DNA from: Albidovulum sp.
Lineage (GTDB): Bacteria > Pseudomonadota > Alphaproteobacteria > Rhodobacterales > Rhodobacteraceae
Reading direction: 5' to 3'
Assembly: GCA_015491895.1 (NCBI GenBank)
Contig: WFVA01000067.1
Span: 1-64,000, forward strand
Length of the DNA stretch: 64,000 nt
Part shown: one piece after another, positions 45,291 through 53,730 of the stretch
How the letters are laid out: each line of letters opens with the position of its first letter
Position numbering within the stretch: position 1 is the stretch's first letter
Program-made: the position numbers and the translations under genes
The notes under the pieces: model-generated
What the model was told of the DNA's origin: nothing
What the model saw: only the letters and a program-made list of their open reading frames with translations
The model's database searches: none

Positions 45291-45992
45291 CTATTTCGGG
45301 TAGATCAACCCAAGGCCGATCGCGCGCCCCACGGCCTGCACCGTGGTGAGAGCGCCGAGCTTCTCACGCGCGCTTCTCAGGTGCACCTCGACGGTTCGAT
45401 CGGAGATCAGGAGAATATCGCCGATATCCTGCATCGTCTTGCCGGCGGCCACCCATTGCAGCACCTCACGCTCGCGCGCCGAAAGCTTCGGCTGGCGCAG
45501 CGCCCGCGAGATCGCGTCCGACCGCATCACCGCGTCATGCATGTGGACGGCGGCCATCTGCAAATCGCCGATGATCTTCGGAATGAGCTTTTCCCATTCC
45601 CTGTCCGGGCAGTGGCGGGTGACGCTCAGAAGCCCACGATCTCCATAGGGCCCGCGCACCGGGATCGTCAAGCCCTTGTTGGGGATGCCGAAATCATGGG
45701 CGGCAAAGAACACGGCCTCGAATTTCTCATCGCGCTGGAAGCGTGACCAATCCACCGGAGCGATGCTGAGCGCGGCGCGATGGATGGTTGGATCAACAAG
45801 ATGCAGGTTGCGCCGCATGTAATGCATCTTCCAGGCATCGGGATAATTGGCATAGCCCTGCACCGCCCCGCTGACGGGGCTCGTCGTGGCGTAGGAGCCG
45901 TAATCGAGCCCGAGACGCTCGCACAGCTGATCGAGGAACATCTGATGATGCTCCGGGCTGTTTTCCACGGTGCTTAGATCAATGAGATCCAT
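45291..45992 (-). CDS. LuxR-family autoinducer-responsive regulator (cognate to luxI)
   Basis: A 233-residue transcription factor. The N-terminal autoinducer domain keeps the canonical AHL-binding residues in AWKMHYMRRNLHLVDPTIHRAALSIAPVDW (Trp, Tyr, Asp-Pro, Trp). The C-terminal helix-turn-helix is LSAREREVLQWVAAGKTMQDIG to VEVHLRSAREKLG. Located immediately upstream of luxI, with the candidate lux box between, it probably drives luxI autoinduction. The start ATG 45992 has GGAG before it. Confidence 0.9.
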   Translation of the reverse strand: MDLIDLSTVENSPEHHQMFLDQLCERLGLDYGSYATTSPVSGAVQGYANYPDAWKMHYMRRNLHLVDPTIHRAALSIAPVDWSRFQRDEKFEAVFFAAHDFGIPNKGLTIPVRGPYGDRGLLSVTRHCPDREWEKLIPKIIGDLQMAAVHMHDAVMRSDAISRALRQPKLSAREREVLQWVAAGKTMQDIGDILLISDRTVEVHLRSAREKLGALTTVQAVGRAIGLGLIYPK

Positions 45993-46026
45993 GCGCTTTG
46001 CTCCGGCACCCGGCGAGAATGTGCTG

Positions 46027-46644
46027 CTACAGCAGCCCCTTTCGCGATGCGATCGAAGCTGCCTGGGCGGCCGTCTTGGCGCCCATCTTCCTGATCGAAC
46101 CTTTCAGCCGGGCTTTCACCGCACTTTGCGATATCCCGAGCTCATAGGCAATTTCTTTCTGCCGCATGCCGCTGGCAAGAAGACGCAGCGCATCGATCTG
46201 GGCAGGGGTCAGATTGCCCTCCACCTTCATGCTGTTGTGATCTGCAAGCAGCTCGTCATGCAGCTTCTGCATCTCCTCATCGGTGAATTCGCGATCAGAG
46301 CGCGCGAAGAAACCGATGCTGCGCATGGGGTGCTCGCTCTCGCCCGGGATGCAGGCCACGGCGCCGAAGGTGAGGCCATGCGCGGCGTAGGAGCGCAGCA
46401 CGTTGCCGGGATCGAGCGTGGCCAGTTCGCTCCAGCGGATCACGCCCTCGTTGCCGTAGGCCCAGCGCATCAGCGGATCGTCGAGCGCGAGGCCGCGCAC
46501 GGTATATTCCTCGATCCAGGCCGCGGGAAATGTATTCAGCTCCTCCTCGGGAGCGTAAAACCCGAGCCAAAGAGCGATGTAACACCCGGCAGGCGCGATT
46601 TCGCAATAAGTTTGTTCCCATCTCTCGAGCAAGGGGTTAGACAT
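46027..46644 (-). CDS. Second LuxR-family regulator
   Basis: A 205-residue LuxR-type protein with an autoinducer-binding domain (AWIEEYTVRGLALDDPLMRWAYGNEGVIRW keeps Trp, Tyr, Asp-Pro and Trp) and a short C-terminal helix-turn-helix (LTPAQIDALRLLASGMRQKEIAYELGISQSAVKARL). It is shorter than the first luxR. It stands 34 nt upstream of luxR on the same strand and diverges across 53 nt from the HTH-less relative. Whether it responds to the same signal is unknown. Confidence 0.85.
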   Translation of the reverse strand: MSNPLLERWEQTYCEIAPAGCYIALWLGFYAPEEELNTFPAAWIEEYTVRGLALDDPLMRWAYGNEGVIRWSELATLDPGNVLRSYAAHGLTFGAVACIPGESEHPMRSIGFFARSDREFTDEEMQKLHDELLADHNSMKVEGNLTPAQIDALRLLASGMRQKEIAYELGISQSAVKARLKGSIRKMGAKTAAQAASIASRKGLL

Positions 46645-46697
46645 GACCGGAAATCTTAACTATTCTGCCTCGGGGCGCACACACTTACGGTTCCTTC

Positions 46698-47186
46698 ATG
46701 AAACAACCAAAAGACATTCGCGAGATTCTGCAGCGCATGGTTGCATCGGGTGATTGGCTCTTCGCTATAGGTGTTCGCATTCGTTTTAGCAATCCCACGC
46801 TGCTTTACCAGACATATCCTGAAGAGTGGGTTGATCACTATGAAGCGAACGGCCTGCTTCTGAAGGATCCCACGATACGCTGGGGGCTCACCCATACCGG
46901 CCTGTGCGACTGGGCGGATCTGAAAAGCGAAGATCGCCATGGCGTGCTCGAGGAGGCCGCCGGGCATGGCCTGCGCCACGGGATCGCCATTTCCGTCGGC
47001 GGGCCCAGGGAAAGAACGCTCGGCTTTTTCGCCCGCGAGGAAAGCCCGTTCACCCCGGAAGAAAAGGCGCTCGCTCAGGCCCTTGTGCAGGAGCTGCATG
47101 ACGCTACGGAAGGTCTGGCCGCGCTGCCGGAAGAGGAGCTCGATGCCTATCGCGCCCTCTCGGTAGGGCTGAATGCCCGCGGCTGA
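46698..47186 (+). CDS. LuxR-type autoinducer-binding domain protein lacking the DNA-binding domain
   Basis: A 162-residue protein similar to the autoinducer domain of the neighbouring regulators: WVDHYEANGLLLKDPTIRWGLTHTGLCDW keeps the Trp, Tyr, Asp-Pro and Trp residues. It ends at LPEEELDAYRALSVGLNARG, the point where the first helix of the HTH starts in the paralogue, so the DNA-binding domain is missing. The downstream frames do not continue the HTH. By analogy with known truncated homologues it might sequester ligand or form inactive heterodimers. ATG 46698 has no clear Shine-Dalgarno. Confidence 0.8.
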   Translation: MKQPKDIREILQRMVASGDWLFAIGVRIRFSNPTLLYQTYPEEWVDHYEANGLLLKDPTIRWGLTHTGLCDWADLKSEDRHGVLEEAAGHGLRHGIAISVGGPRERTLGFFAREESPFTPEEKALAQALVQELHDATEGLAALPEEELDAYRALSVGLNARG

Positions 47187-47764
47187 TTTCAACCCTTTGA
47201 AAACAAATCAGACATCTTTTCAGGCGCTGGCTTTCCAAGGCAACGGGCCGCCCCGCGGGCAGGGATTTGCAGGCAAGACCTTCCCGGATCATGCCAATGG
47301 CGGCCCGCGCCGGCTGCATGGCCAGACGCGCCAGCGCACCGGGCCCTGGCGCACGCCCGTTCCCGGCCTGCAAAACCCAGAGTCAGCCCCTGCCCCTGGA
47401 AGCCCCGGCCCGTGATCTCGCCGAAATCAGGCTGCGCCCGAACACCGACACGCGAAGCCCGCATGAAAATGCCGGGAAACAGCCTGCGAAGGCAGGCAGC
47501 TCTCCGTGCGGCTCAACACGGAATTTGCTGTCATGAAAAATTGCTGCATTGTTCGCAATATGAGGAGATACTGTGCATATACTCACATATGCGATTTTGA
47601 TTATCAGGCAACAATAACCCTTGGAGAATACCATTCATCCGCATTTTTCACCGGGAAGGCGAATCAATGCGCTTCGTTGCGCGCTCACCCGCCCCTTGAC
47701 CTCGCGCCCTGTCGTGCCATACCCCGGAAGCCATCCGCGAGTGCGGCCAGAAAAGGAGACGTCA
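47187..47764. other. Gene-poor interval, with an AT-rich core, before deoC
   Basis: No gene can be supported in these 578 nt. A hairpin with 6-bp stem, GCCTGC-GAAG-GCAGGC, is at 47482-47497. Around 47520-47640 the sequence becomes strikingly AT-rich compared with the window and includes the palindrome GCATAT-ACTCAC-ATATGC (47575-47592). Short frames exist but have no ribosome-binding site or recognisable family. The deoC promoter is at the right-hand end. Confidence 0.45.
47696..47724 (+). promoter_or_regulatory. Candidate deoC promoter
   Basis: TTGACC (47696-47701), a 17-nt spacer and ATACCC (47719-47724) resemble a sigma-70 promoter with a good -35 and weak -10. It lies 41 nt before the deoC start. 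Confidence 0.4.
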
Positions 47765-48784
47765 TTGCCAGGCAGGAGCAAGAGCCCGGAGCGCAGTGAG
47801 GGCAAGGCGGCAGGCCCCGGCCTCCCTCAGATCCATCTGCCGCGCAACACGGGCCGGCCGCTCGACATGGATTGGGTGCTGGCGGCAGAGGCCAATACCT
47901 CGGCCATCGAGCGGCGGGTGAAGGCCCTTCCGAGGCGGCGCAGCCTCAAGAAGGCGCATCAGGCCGCCTGGCTCCTGCGCGCCGTCACCCTGATCGATCT
48001 CACCACCCTTTCGGGCGATGATACGCCGGGCCGGGTGCGCCGCCTTTGCGCCAAGGCCCGCCAGCCGGTGCGCGCCGATCTCCTCGAGGCGCTCGGGATG
48101 AAACCGGGCGAGATCACCACCGGCGCGGTCTGTGTCTATCACGAGATGGTGGAGACGGCCGTTCGGGCGCTCGAGGGCACCGGCATTCCCGTCGCCGCCG
48201 TGTCCACCGGCTTCCCGGCCGGGCTTTCGCCCTTACACCTGCGGGTCGCCGAGATCGGCGAAAGCGTGAAGGCCGGCGCGCGCGAGATCGATATCGTCAT
48301 TTCGCGGCGCCATGTGCTCACCGGCAGCTGGCAGGCGCTTTACGATGAGCTGTGCGAATTCCGCGAGGCCTGCGGCGAAGCGCACATGAAGGCGATCCTC
48401 GCCACCGGCGAGCTTGGCAACCTGCGCAACGTGGCCCGCGCAAGCCGCGTTGCCATGCTTGCCGGCGCCGATTTCATCAAGACATCCACCGGCAAGGAAA
48501 GCGTAAACGCCACCCTGCCCGTTTCCCTGGTGATGTTGCGCGCGATCCGCGATTACGAAGCGCTCACGGGTTTCAAGGTGGGCTACAAGCCCGCCGGCGG
48601 CATCTCGAAGGCGAAGGATGCGCTCAACTATCTCGTGCTGGTGAAGGAAGAGCTCGGCACCCGCTGGCTTGCCCCCGAACTCTTCCGCTTCGGCGCAAGC
48701 TCGCTTCTGGGCGATATCGAGCGCCAGCTCGAACATCATGTAACCGGCGCCTATTCCGCCTCCTGGCGCCATGCGATCGGATAA
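47765..48784 (+). CDS. deoC: Deoxyribose-phosphate aldolase
   Basis: A 339-residue class I aldolase that splits 2-deoxyribose-5-phosphate into glyceraldehyde-3-phosphate and acetaldehyde. It has the VKAGAREIDIVISRR strand, HMKAILATGELG and the Schiff-base lysine in ADFIKTSTGKES. Length is that of the longer DeoC form. I choose TTG 47765 because AAGGAG is six nt before it; upstream codons are promoter. It ends four nt before the aldehyde dehydrogenase gene, and the pair can oxidise the acetaldehyde product. Confidence 0.9.
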   Translation: MPGRSKSPERSEGKAAGPGLPQIHLPRNTGRPLDMDWVLAAEANTSAIERRVKALPRRRSLKKAHQAAWLLRAVTLIDLTTLSGDDTPGRVRRLCAKARQPVRADLLEALGMKPGEITTGAVCVYHEMVETAVRALEGTGIPVAAVSTGFPAGLSPLHLRVAEIGESVKAGAREIDIVISRRHVLTGSWQALYDELCEFREACGEAHMKAILATGELGNLRNVARASRVAMLAGADFIKTSTGKESVNATLPVSLVMLRAIRDYEALTGFKVGYKPAGGISKAKDALNYLVLVKEELGTRWLAPELFRFGASSLLGDIERQLEHHVTGAYSASWRHAIG

Positions 48785-48788
48785 CAAC

Positions 48789-51143
48789 ATGACCGTAAAA
48801 GACATTTTCGAAAGCATGGATTACGGCCCCGCTCCCGAAAGCCCCGCCGAGGCGCTGAAATGGATCCAAAATCACGGCGGCGAGTTCGGCCATTTCATCA
48901 ATGGCGAATTCACCCGCCCGCGCGCCGATTTCGCCACCATGAATCCGGCCACCGGCGAGGTGCTGGCCCATGTCGCCCAGGCCACGGGCGATGAGGTGGA
49001 CACCGCCGTGGCCGCCGCGCGAAAGGCGCAAGGGCCATGGGCGAAGCTCCCGGGCCATCAGCGGGCGAAGTATCTCTATGCCCTTGCCCGCCTGATCCAG
49101 AAACACGCCCGCCTGTTTGCCGTTCTGGAAACGCTCGACAACGGCAAGCCGATCCGCGAGAGCCGCGATATCGACATCCCGCTCGCCGCGCGCCATTTCT
49201 ATTACCACGCCGGCATTGCACAGCTGATGGAGGCCGAGCTTCCCGACGCCGAGCCTCTTGGCGTTGCCGGGCAGATCATCCCATGGAATTTCCCGCTCCT
49301 GATGTTCGCCTGGAAGATCGCGCCGGCCATTGCCACCGGCAACACGGTGGTGCTGAAACCGGCCGAATACACCCCGCTCACGGCGTTGCTGTTTGCCGAA
49401 ATCTGCCGCGAGGCCGGGCTGCCGAAGGGGGTTGTCAACATCGTCACCGGCGATGGCGCGGTGGGAGAAATGATCGTGGCCCATGAGGGGATCGACAAGA
49501 TCGCCTTCACCGGCTCCACCGAGGTCGGCCGGCGCATCCGCGAGGCCACGGCAGGGAGCGGCAAGGCGCTCACCCTCGAGCTTGGCGGCAAATCGCCCTA
49601 TATCGTGTTCGAAGATGCCGATATCGACAGCGCCATCGAAGGGCTGGTGGAGGCGATCTGGTTCAATCAGGGGCAGGTCTGCTGCGCGGGCTCGCGGCTC
49701 CTGGTGCAGGAAGGCATCGCCGAGGATTTCCTTGCCCGCCTCAAGGCGCGCATGAACAAGCTGCGCATCGGTGATCCGCTGGACAAATCCATCGATATCG
49801 GCGCGCTCGTCGATCCGGTGCAGCTTGATCGCGTGCGCCGCATGGTGGCCGAGGGCGGCGGCGAGGGCGAGGTTTTCCACGCCGATTGCCCGCTCCCCGA
49901 TCGGGGCTGCTACTACCCGCCCACGCTGGTGACGGATCTCGCCCCCGCCTCGATGCTGATGCAGGAGGAGATCTTCGGCCCCGTCCTGTGCGCCACCACC
50001 TTCCGCACCAAGGCGGAAGCGATCGAGATTGCCAACAACACCCGCTACGGCCTCGCCGCCAGCGTCTGGAGCGAAAACCTCAACCGCGCGCTCGATGTGG
50101 CGCCGGCGCTGGCCGCGGGCGTGGTGTGGGTCAATGCCTCCAATCTCTTCGATGCGGCGGCCGGCTTTGGCGGTGTGCGCGAAAGCGGCTTTGGCCGCGA
50201 GGGCGGCTGGGAGGGGCTTTGGGCCTACATGCGCCCGCGCATGAAGCTCACCCCCCTGAAACCGATCCCGCCGGTGCCCGCGCCCAAGGATGCAAAGGTG
50301 GAGGGGATCGACCGCACCGCCAAGATGTTCATCGGCGGCAAACAGGCCCGCCCCGACAGCGGTTATTCCCGCGCCGTCTGGTCACCGGACGGAAAGCTCC
50401 TCGGCCATGTGGGCCTCGGCAACCGCAAGGATGTGCGCAACGCGGTAGAAGCCGCGCGCAAGGCGCAAGGGCCCTGGGCCGCCACGCCGGGCGCGCTCAA
50501 GGCGCAGATCCTCTATTACATCGGCGAAAACCTCGCCTCGCGGGCCGATGAATTCGCCGCCCGCATTGATGCGATGACGGGAAGGCGCAGCGGCACGAAA
50601 GAGGTGGAAGCAGCCATCTCGCGCCTTTTCACCTATGCCGCCTGGGCCGATAAATACGACGGCCTCGCCCACAACGTGCCGATCCGCGGCAAGGCGCTGG
50701 CGATGAACCAGCCCGTGGGCGTGATCGCCGCGCTTGCGCCGGACGAATCCCCGCTCCTCGGGCTGATCTCCGTGATGGCACCCGCAATCGCCATGGGCAA
50801 TGCGGCGGTGATCGCCGCCAGCGAGCCCTACCCTCTCGCCGCCACCGATTTCTCCGAGGTGCTCGAAACATCCGACGTGCCGGCCGGCGTCGTCAACATC
50901 CTCACCGGCCAGCACACGGACATGGCCGAAACCATGGCCCGCCACATGGATGTGGATGCCTGCTGGAGCTTCTCCTCCACCGATCTTTCCGCCCTGATCG
51001 AACATGGCTCGGCCACGAACCTGAAGCGCACATGGGCCAACAACGCCCGCAGCCGCGACTGGCTCTCCCCCGCCGGAGAAGGCCGTGAATTCCTGCGCCA
51101 GGCCACCGAAGTGCAGAACATCTGGATCCCCTGGGGAGAATGA
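48789..51143 (+). CDS. Double-domain aldehyde dehydrogenase, ALDH16 type
   Basis: A 784-residue protein with two aldehyde dehydrogenase domains in tandem. The first (about residues 30-480) is complete, with NAD motif GQIIPWNFPLLMFAWK, LELGGKSPYIVF and catalytic Cys in FNQGQVCCAGSRLLVQ. The second (about 500-780) resembles an ALDH fold but lacks the catalytic Cys motif and Glu motif, as in ALDH16. The first domain probably oxidises aldehydes such as the acetaldehyde from DeoC; the second is structural. The start ATG 48789 follows deoC by four nt. Confidence 0.85.
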   Translation: MTVKDIFESMDYGPAPESPAEALKWIQNHGGEFGHFINGEFTRPRADFATMNPATGEVLAHVAQATGDEVDTAVAAARKAQGPWAKLPGHQRAKYLYALARLIQKHARLFAVLETLDNGKPIRESRDIDIPLAARHFYYHAGIAQLMEAELPDAEPLGVAGQIIPWNFPLLMFAWKIAPAIATGNTVVLKPAEYTPLTALLFAEICREAGLPKGVVNIVTGDGAVGEMIVAHEGIDKIAFTGSTEVGRRIREATAGSGKALTLELGGKSPYIVFEDADIDSAIEGLVEAIWFNQGQVCCAGSRLLVQEGIAEDFLARLKARMNKLRIGDPLDKSIDIGALVDPVQLDRVRRMVAEGGGEGEVFHADCPLPDRGCYYPPTLVTDLAPASMLMQEEIFGPVLCATTFRTKAEAIEIANNTRYGLAASVWSENLNRALDVAPALAAGVVWVNASNLFDAAAGFGGVRESGFGREGGWEGLWAYMRPRMKLTPLKPIPPVPAPKDAKVEGIDRTAKMFIGGKQARPDSGYSRAVWSPDGKLLGHVGLGNRKDVRNAVEAARKAQGPWAATPGALKAQILYYIGENLASRADEFAARIDAMTGRRSGTKEVEAAISRLFTYAAWADKYDGLAHNVPIRGKALAMNQPVGVIAALAPDESPLLGLISVMAPAIAMGNAAVIAASEPYPLAATDFSEVLETSDVPAGVVNILTGQHTDMAETMARHMDVDACWSFSSTDLSALIEHGSATNLKRTWANNARSRDWLSPAGEGREFLRQATEVQNIWIPWGE

Positions 51144-51157
51144 TCTCCTCATTTCTC

Positions 51158-51221
51158 ATCACTGGCCGATAAATATCCCCGCCGGAGGCAAGAAAGTTCG
51201 ATGCCTCCGGCGGGAGTATTT
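51158..51221. terminator. Bidirectional terminator: second full palindrome of the dispersed element
   Basis: Arms at 51171-51190 and 51202-51221 are complementary except at two positions, with an 11-nt loop similar in sequence to that at 6951-6961. The left flank is CATCACTGGC. It lies between the convergent ALDH16 and ArgE/DapE genes, the same genetic setting as at 6918-6995. Confidence 0.85.
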
Positions 51222-51236
51222 TCACCAAGATGAAGA

Positions 51237-52526
51237 TCAGGCGCGGCAGAGAAGCTTTTCCAGTGTGAGCGCCATCACCTCGGCGCTGTCGCACATGTCC
51301 TGCACCGAAATCCATTCATCAGGCTGATGGGCCAGATCGAGGATGCCGGGGCCATAGGCGATGCAGTTCTTCAGCCGGCCGATGCGATCGATGTGCTTCT
51401 GATCGTATGTGCCCGGCGAGACGACATATTCGGGGCGTTTCCTGAGCACCGCTTCGATCGCCTCGGCCACGGTCGTGACGACGGGGGCGCCGCGGTCCGT
51501 CATCGAAGGGGCGACCTCCATCATGTCGCGGATTTCATAAGAGAAATTCGGGCGGCGGGCCTTTATCCGCTCCAGCATGGCGGCGATCTCGCCCTTTACC
51601 TCCTCAAGGCTCTCCTCGATCAGGAAACGGCGATCGATCACGATGCGGCAGCGATCGGGCACGCAAGGCGCCGGCAGGCCGGTGTAGCCTTCGCACTGCT
51701 CGGGCTCGCCGCCGTGAATGGAGTTGATGTTGAGCGTGGAGTGGCGCGCGCCCTCGGGCACCACGGGCATTTCGGTGCTGCGCCCTTCGAGAAGCGGGAA
51801 GAGATATTCCTCCATCTCTGCCAGCACTGCGCCCATGTGGCGAATGGCGCTGTCGCCGAGGAAGGGCATGGAGCCGTGGGCGATGCGGCCCTTCGTTTCG
51901 ATCTCGGCCCACCAGACACCGCGATGGCCGAGGCAGATGCGATCCTTGTTGAGCGGTTCGGGGATGATCACGTGTTGCACCCGATCGGGGCTGAAATATC
52001 CTCGCTCCGCCAGATGAGCGACGCCGCCATAGCCGCCGGTTTCCTCGTCAGCGGTGGCGGAGATCTCGATTGCGCCGGCGAAATCGGGATGGATGGCGAG
52101 AAAGGCCTCGGCGGCGATGATGGAGGTGGCGAGGCCGCCTTTCATGTCGCATGCGCCGCGGCCATAGATGCGATCTCCCTCAAGGACGGCGGCGAAAGGA
52201 TCGCGGCGCCACCCCTGGCCGACCTCGACTACATCGTGATGGCTGTTGAAATGGACGCACTCCCCCGCGCGCGCCCCCTCGCGCCGCGCGATCATGTTCC
52301 AGCGCGGATGTTCTTCGCTGTCGCCCGGCGCGCCTTCGGCGCGGATCAGTTCCACCGCAAAGCCCGAACCTTCCAGCCGGGCGGCGAGAAACGCGCAGAT
52401 CTCGTGATAGTTCAGCCCCGGCGGATTGAGCGTCGGGATGCGGATCAGATCCTGCGTCAGCGCGATCAGATCCTCTCTTCGGGCGGCAATTTCGGCGCGC
52501 AGGCTTTTTTCACGGGCTTCATTCAT
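51237..52526 (-). CDS. ArgE/DapE family metallo-deacylase
   Basis: A 429-residue M20-type hydrolase with a binuclear zinc site: VHFNSHHDVVEVG (His-Asp), IYGRGACDMKGGLA (bridging Asp), ATADEETGGYGG (catalytic Glu pair) and a C-terminal His ligand near the end. It removes acyl groups from amino acids or small peptides; the precise substrate cannot be told between acetylornithine, succinyl-DAP and others. A lid domain interrupts the catalytic one around residues 185-310. The start ATG 52526 has a weak ribosome-binding site. Confidence 0.8.
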   Translation of the reverse strand: MNEAREKSLRAEIAARREDLIALTQDLIRIPTLNPPGLNYHEICAFLAARLEGSGFAVELIRAEGAPGDSEEHPRWNMIARREGARAGECVHFNSHHDVVEVGQGWRRDPFAAVLEGDRIYGRGACDMKGGLATSIIAAEAFLAIHPDFAGAIEISATADEETGGYGGVAHLAERGYFSPDRVQHVIIPEPLNKDRICLGHRGVWWAEIETKGRIAHGSMPFLGDSAIRHMGAVLAEMEEYLFPLLEGRSTEMPVVPEGARHSTLNINSIHGGEPEQCEGYTGLPAPCVPDRCRIVIDRRFLIEESLEEVKGEIAAMLERIKARRPNFSYEIRDMMEVAPSMTDRGAPVVTTVAEAIEAVLRKRPEYVVSPGTYDQKHIDRIGRLKNCIAYGPGILDLAHQPDEWISVQDMCDSAEVMALTLEKLLCRA

Positions 52527-52653
52527 GTAATCAGCTTATGACTCCGTTACTGATGCCGCAACGCAACAGTTGCGGCGATTTGCAGGCCAGGTGATGTAAA
52601 GTAGATTAACATTACCCATATGAAGGCCATCCGTATGATGACGAGGAGGAAAT

Positions 52654-53730
52654 ATGGCCGATTTTGACGCTCAGATCGAGGCTTCGAAGAAGCAAGTTGC
52701 GCAGGCGCAGAGCAAGATCTCTGAAATCACCTCGCGCATCGACAGGGTGCGCGAGAAACTGAAGGCGGGGGAGGAGATCGAACTCGATATCGAAAATGCC
52801 ACGCTTGAGGACGTGCATGCCCATACCGAGGCGATGAATGCCAATATCGCCGAACTGATCATGGGGCTTGACGACGTCACTGCCGGATTTTCGCGCGAAT
52901 TCAACGAGATGCGCGACAAGACGGGCTGGGAGAGCTTTGTCGGTATCTTCTCGAAGGCCAAGGCCGAATCCATGCGCGCCGAGCGTATCCGCGCCGCCAG
53001 CGTGGATGACAAGCTGCAGGATCTGATCTCGAAATCAGATGTGATCGTGAAGCTTCTCGAAGGCCAGCTTGCGGTGCTCAACGAGCAGAAGGAAAAGGTA
53101 AGCGCCAATCTCGCCGATACGCTGGATGAGCGCGAGGCGGTGGTGGCCGAGCTTGAAAGCCTGCGCGCCGAGATTCAGGCGCTTGATCCGAAGATCATCG
53201 ATCTCGAGAACAGGATCAGCGTCGAGCAGGATGCGGCAAAACGCACCCAGCTCGAAACCGAGCTTGCCGAGCTCAACGCGAAATACAATGAGATGGTGCA
53301 GCAGGAGCAGGTGAAGCTCGCCAAGAGCCAGACGCTCGAGCGCTATATCGAGAAGGGCAAGACATGGGTAGACAGCCTGCAGAATCAGGCCGCGACCCAG
53401 ATGGTGCTGATCAACAAGCTGCAGACGGATACACGCCAGCGCGTGGTGCTCTATGACGCGCTGACCAAATCTCTGAAAACGGCGCAGCAGCAGGATGTGG
53501 CGCACCGGATCAACGAGATCGGCGTGGAAACCGACAAGGAAGCCCAGGCCGCCATGGCCGCGATCGGCACCGCAACCAACCAGCGCATGGCCGACATGAT
53601 GGAGGCCCATGAGGATCAGATGGTCTTTGCCCGCAAGGTGCTGGAACAGAAGGCAAAGGCCGATGAACGCTTCGCCCGCCGCTTTGCCGAGATCGTCGAG
53701 AAGCACGACAAGAATCTCTACGGTTCCTGA
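52654..53730 (+). CDS. Large coiled-coil protein, first gene of AAA/DUF6638/DUF1523 operon
   Basis: A 358-residue, highly charged, mostly helical protein with long coiled-coil segments (about residues 5-60, 115-215 and 215-330), no cysteine, no signal peptide and no membrane span. The composition (E, Q, K, A rich) and ordered heptads, for example DEREAVVAELESLRAEIQALDPKI, look like TelA or PspA-like membrane-stress proteins, but no family motif is certain. ATG 52654 follows GAGGAGG. It overlaps the next gene by one nt (TGATG), so it belongs to the operon. Confidence 0.75.
   Translation: MADFDAQIEASKKQVAQAQSKISEITSRIDRVREKLKAGEEIELDIENATLEDVHAHTEAMNANIAELIMGLDDVTAGFSREFNEMRDKTGWESFVGIFSKAKAESMRAERIRAASVDDKLQDLISKSDVIVKLLEGQLAVLNEQKEKVSANLADTLDEREAVVAELESLRAEIQALDPKIIDLENRISVEQDAAKRTQLETELAELNAKYNEMVQQEQVKLAKSQTLERYIEKGKTWVDSLQNQAATQMVLINKLQTDTRQRVVLYDALTKSLKTAQQQDVAHRINEIGVETDKEAQAAMAAIGTATNQRMADMMEAHEDQMVFARKVLEQKAKADERFARRFAEIVEKHDKNLYGS

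Noticed and set aside
47383-47634. Minus-strand frame of 83 codons in the deoC upstream gap
   Set aside because: No ribosome-binding site, no recognisable family, and it spans the AT-rich island and a GC-rich part with no consistent codon pattern.
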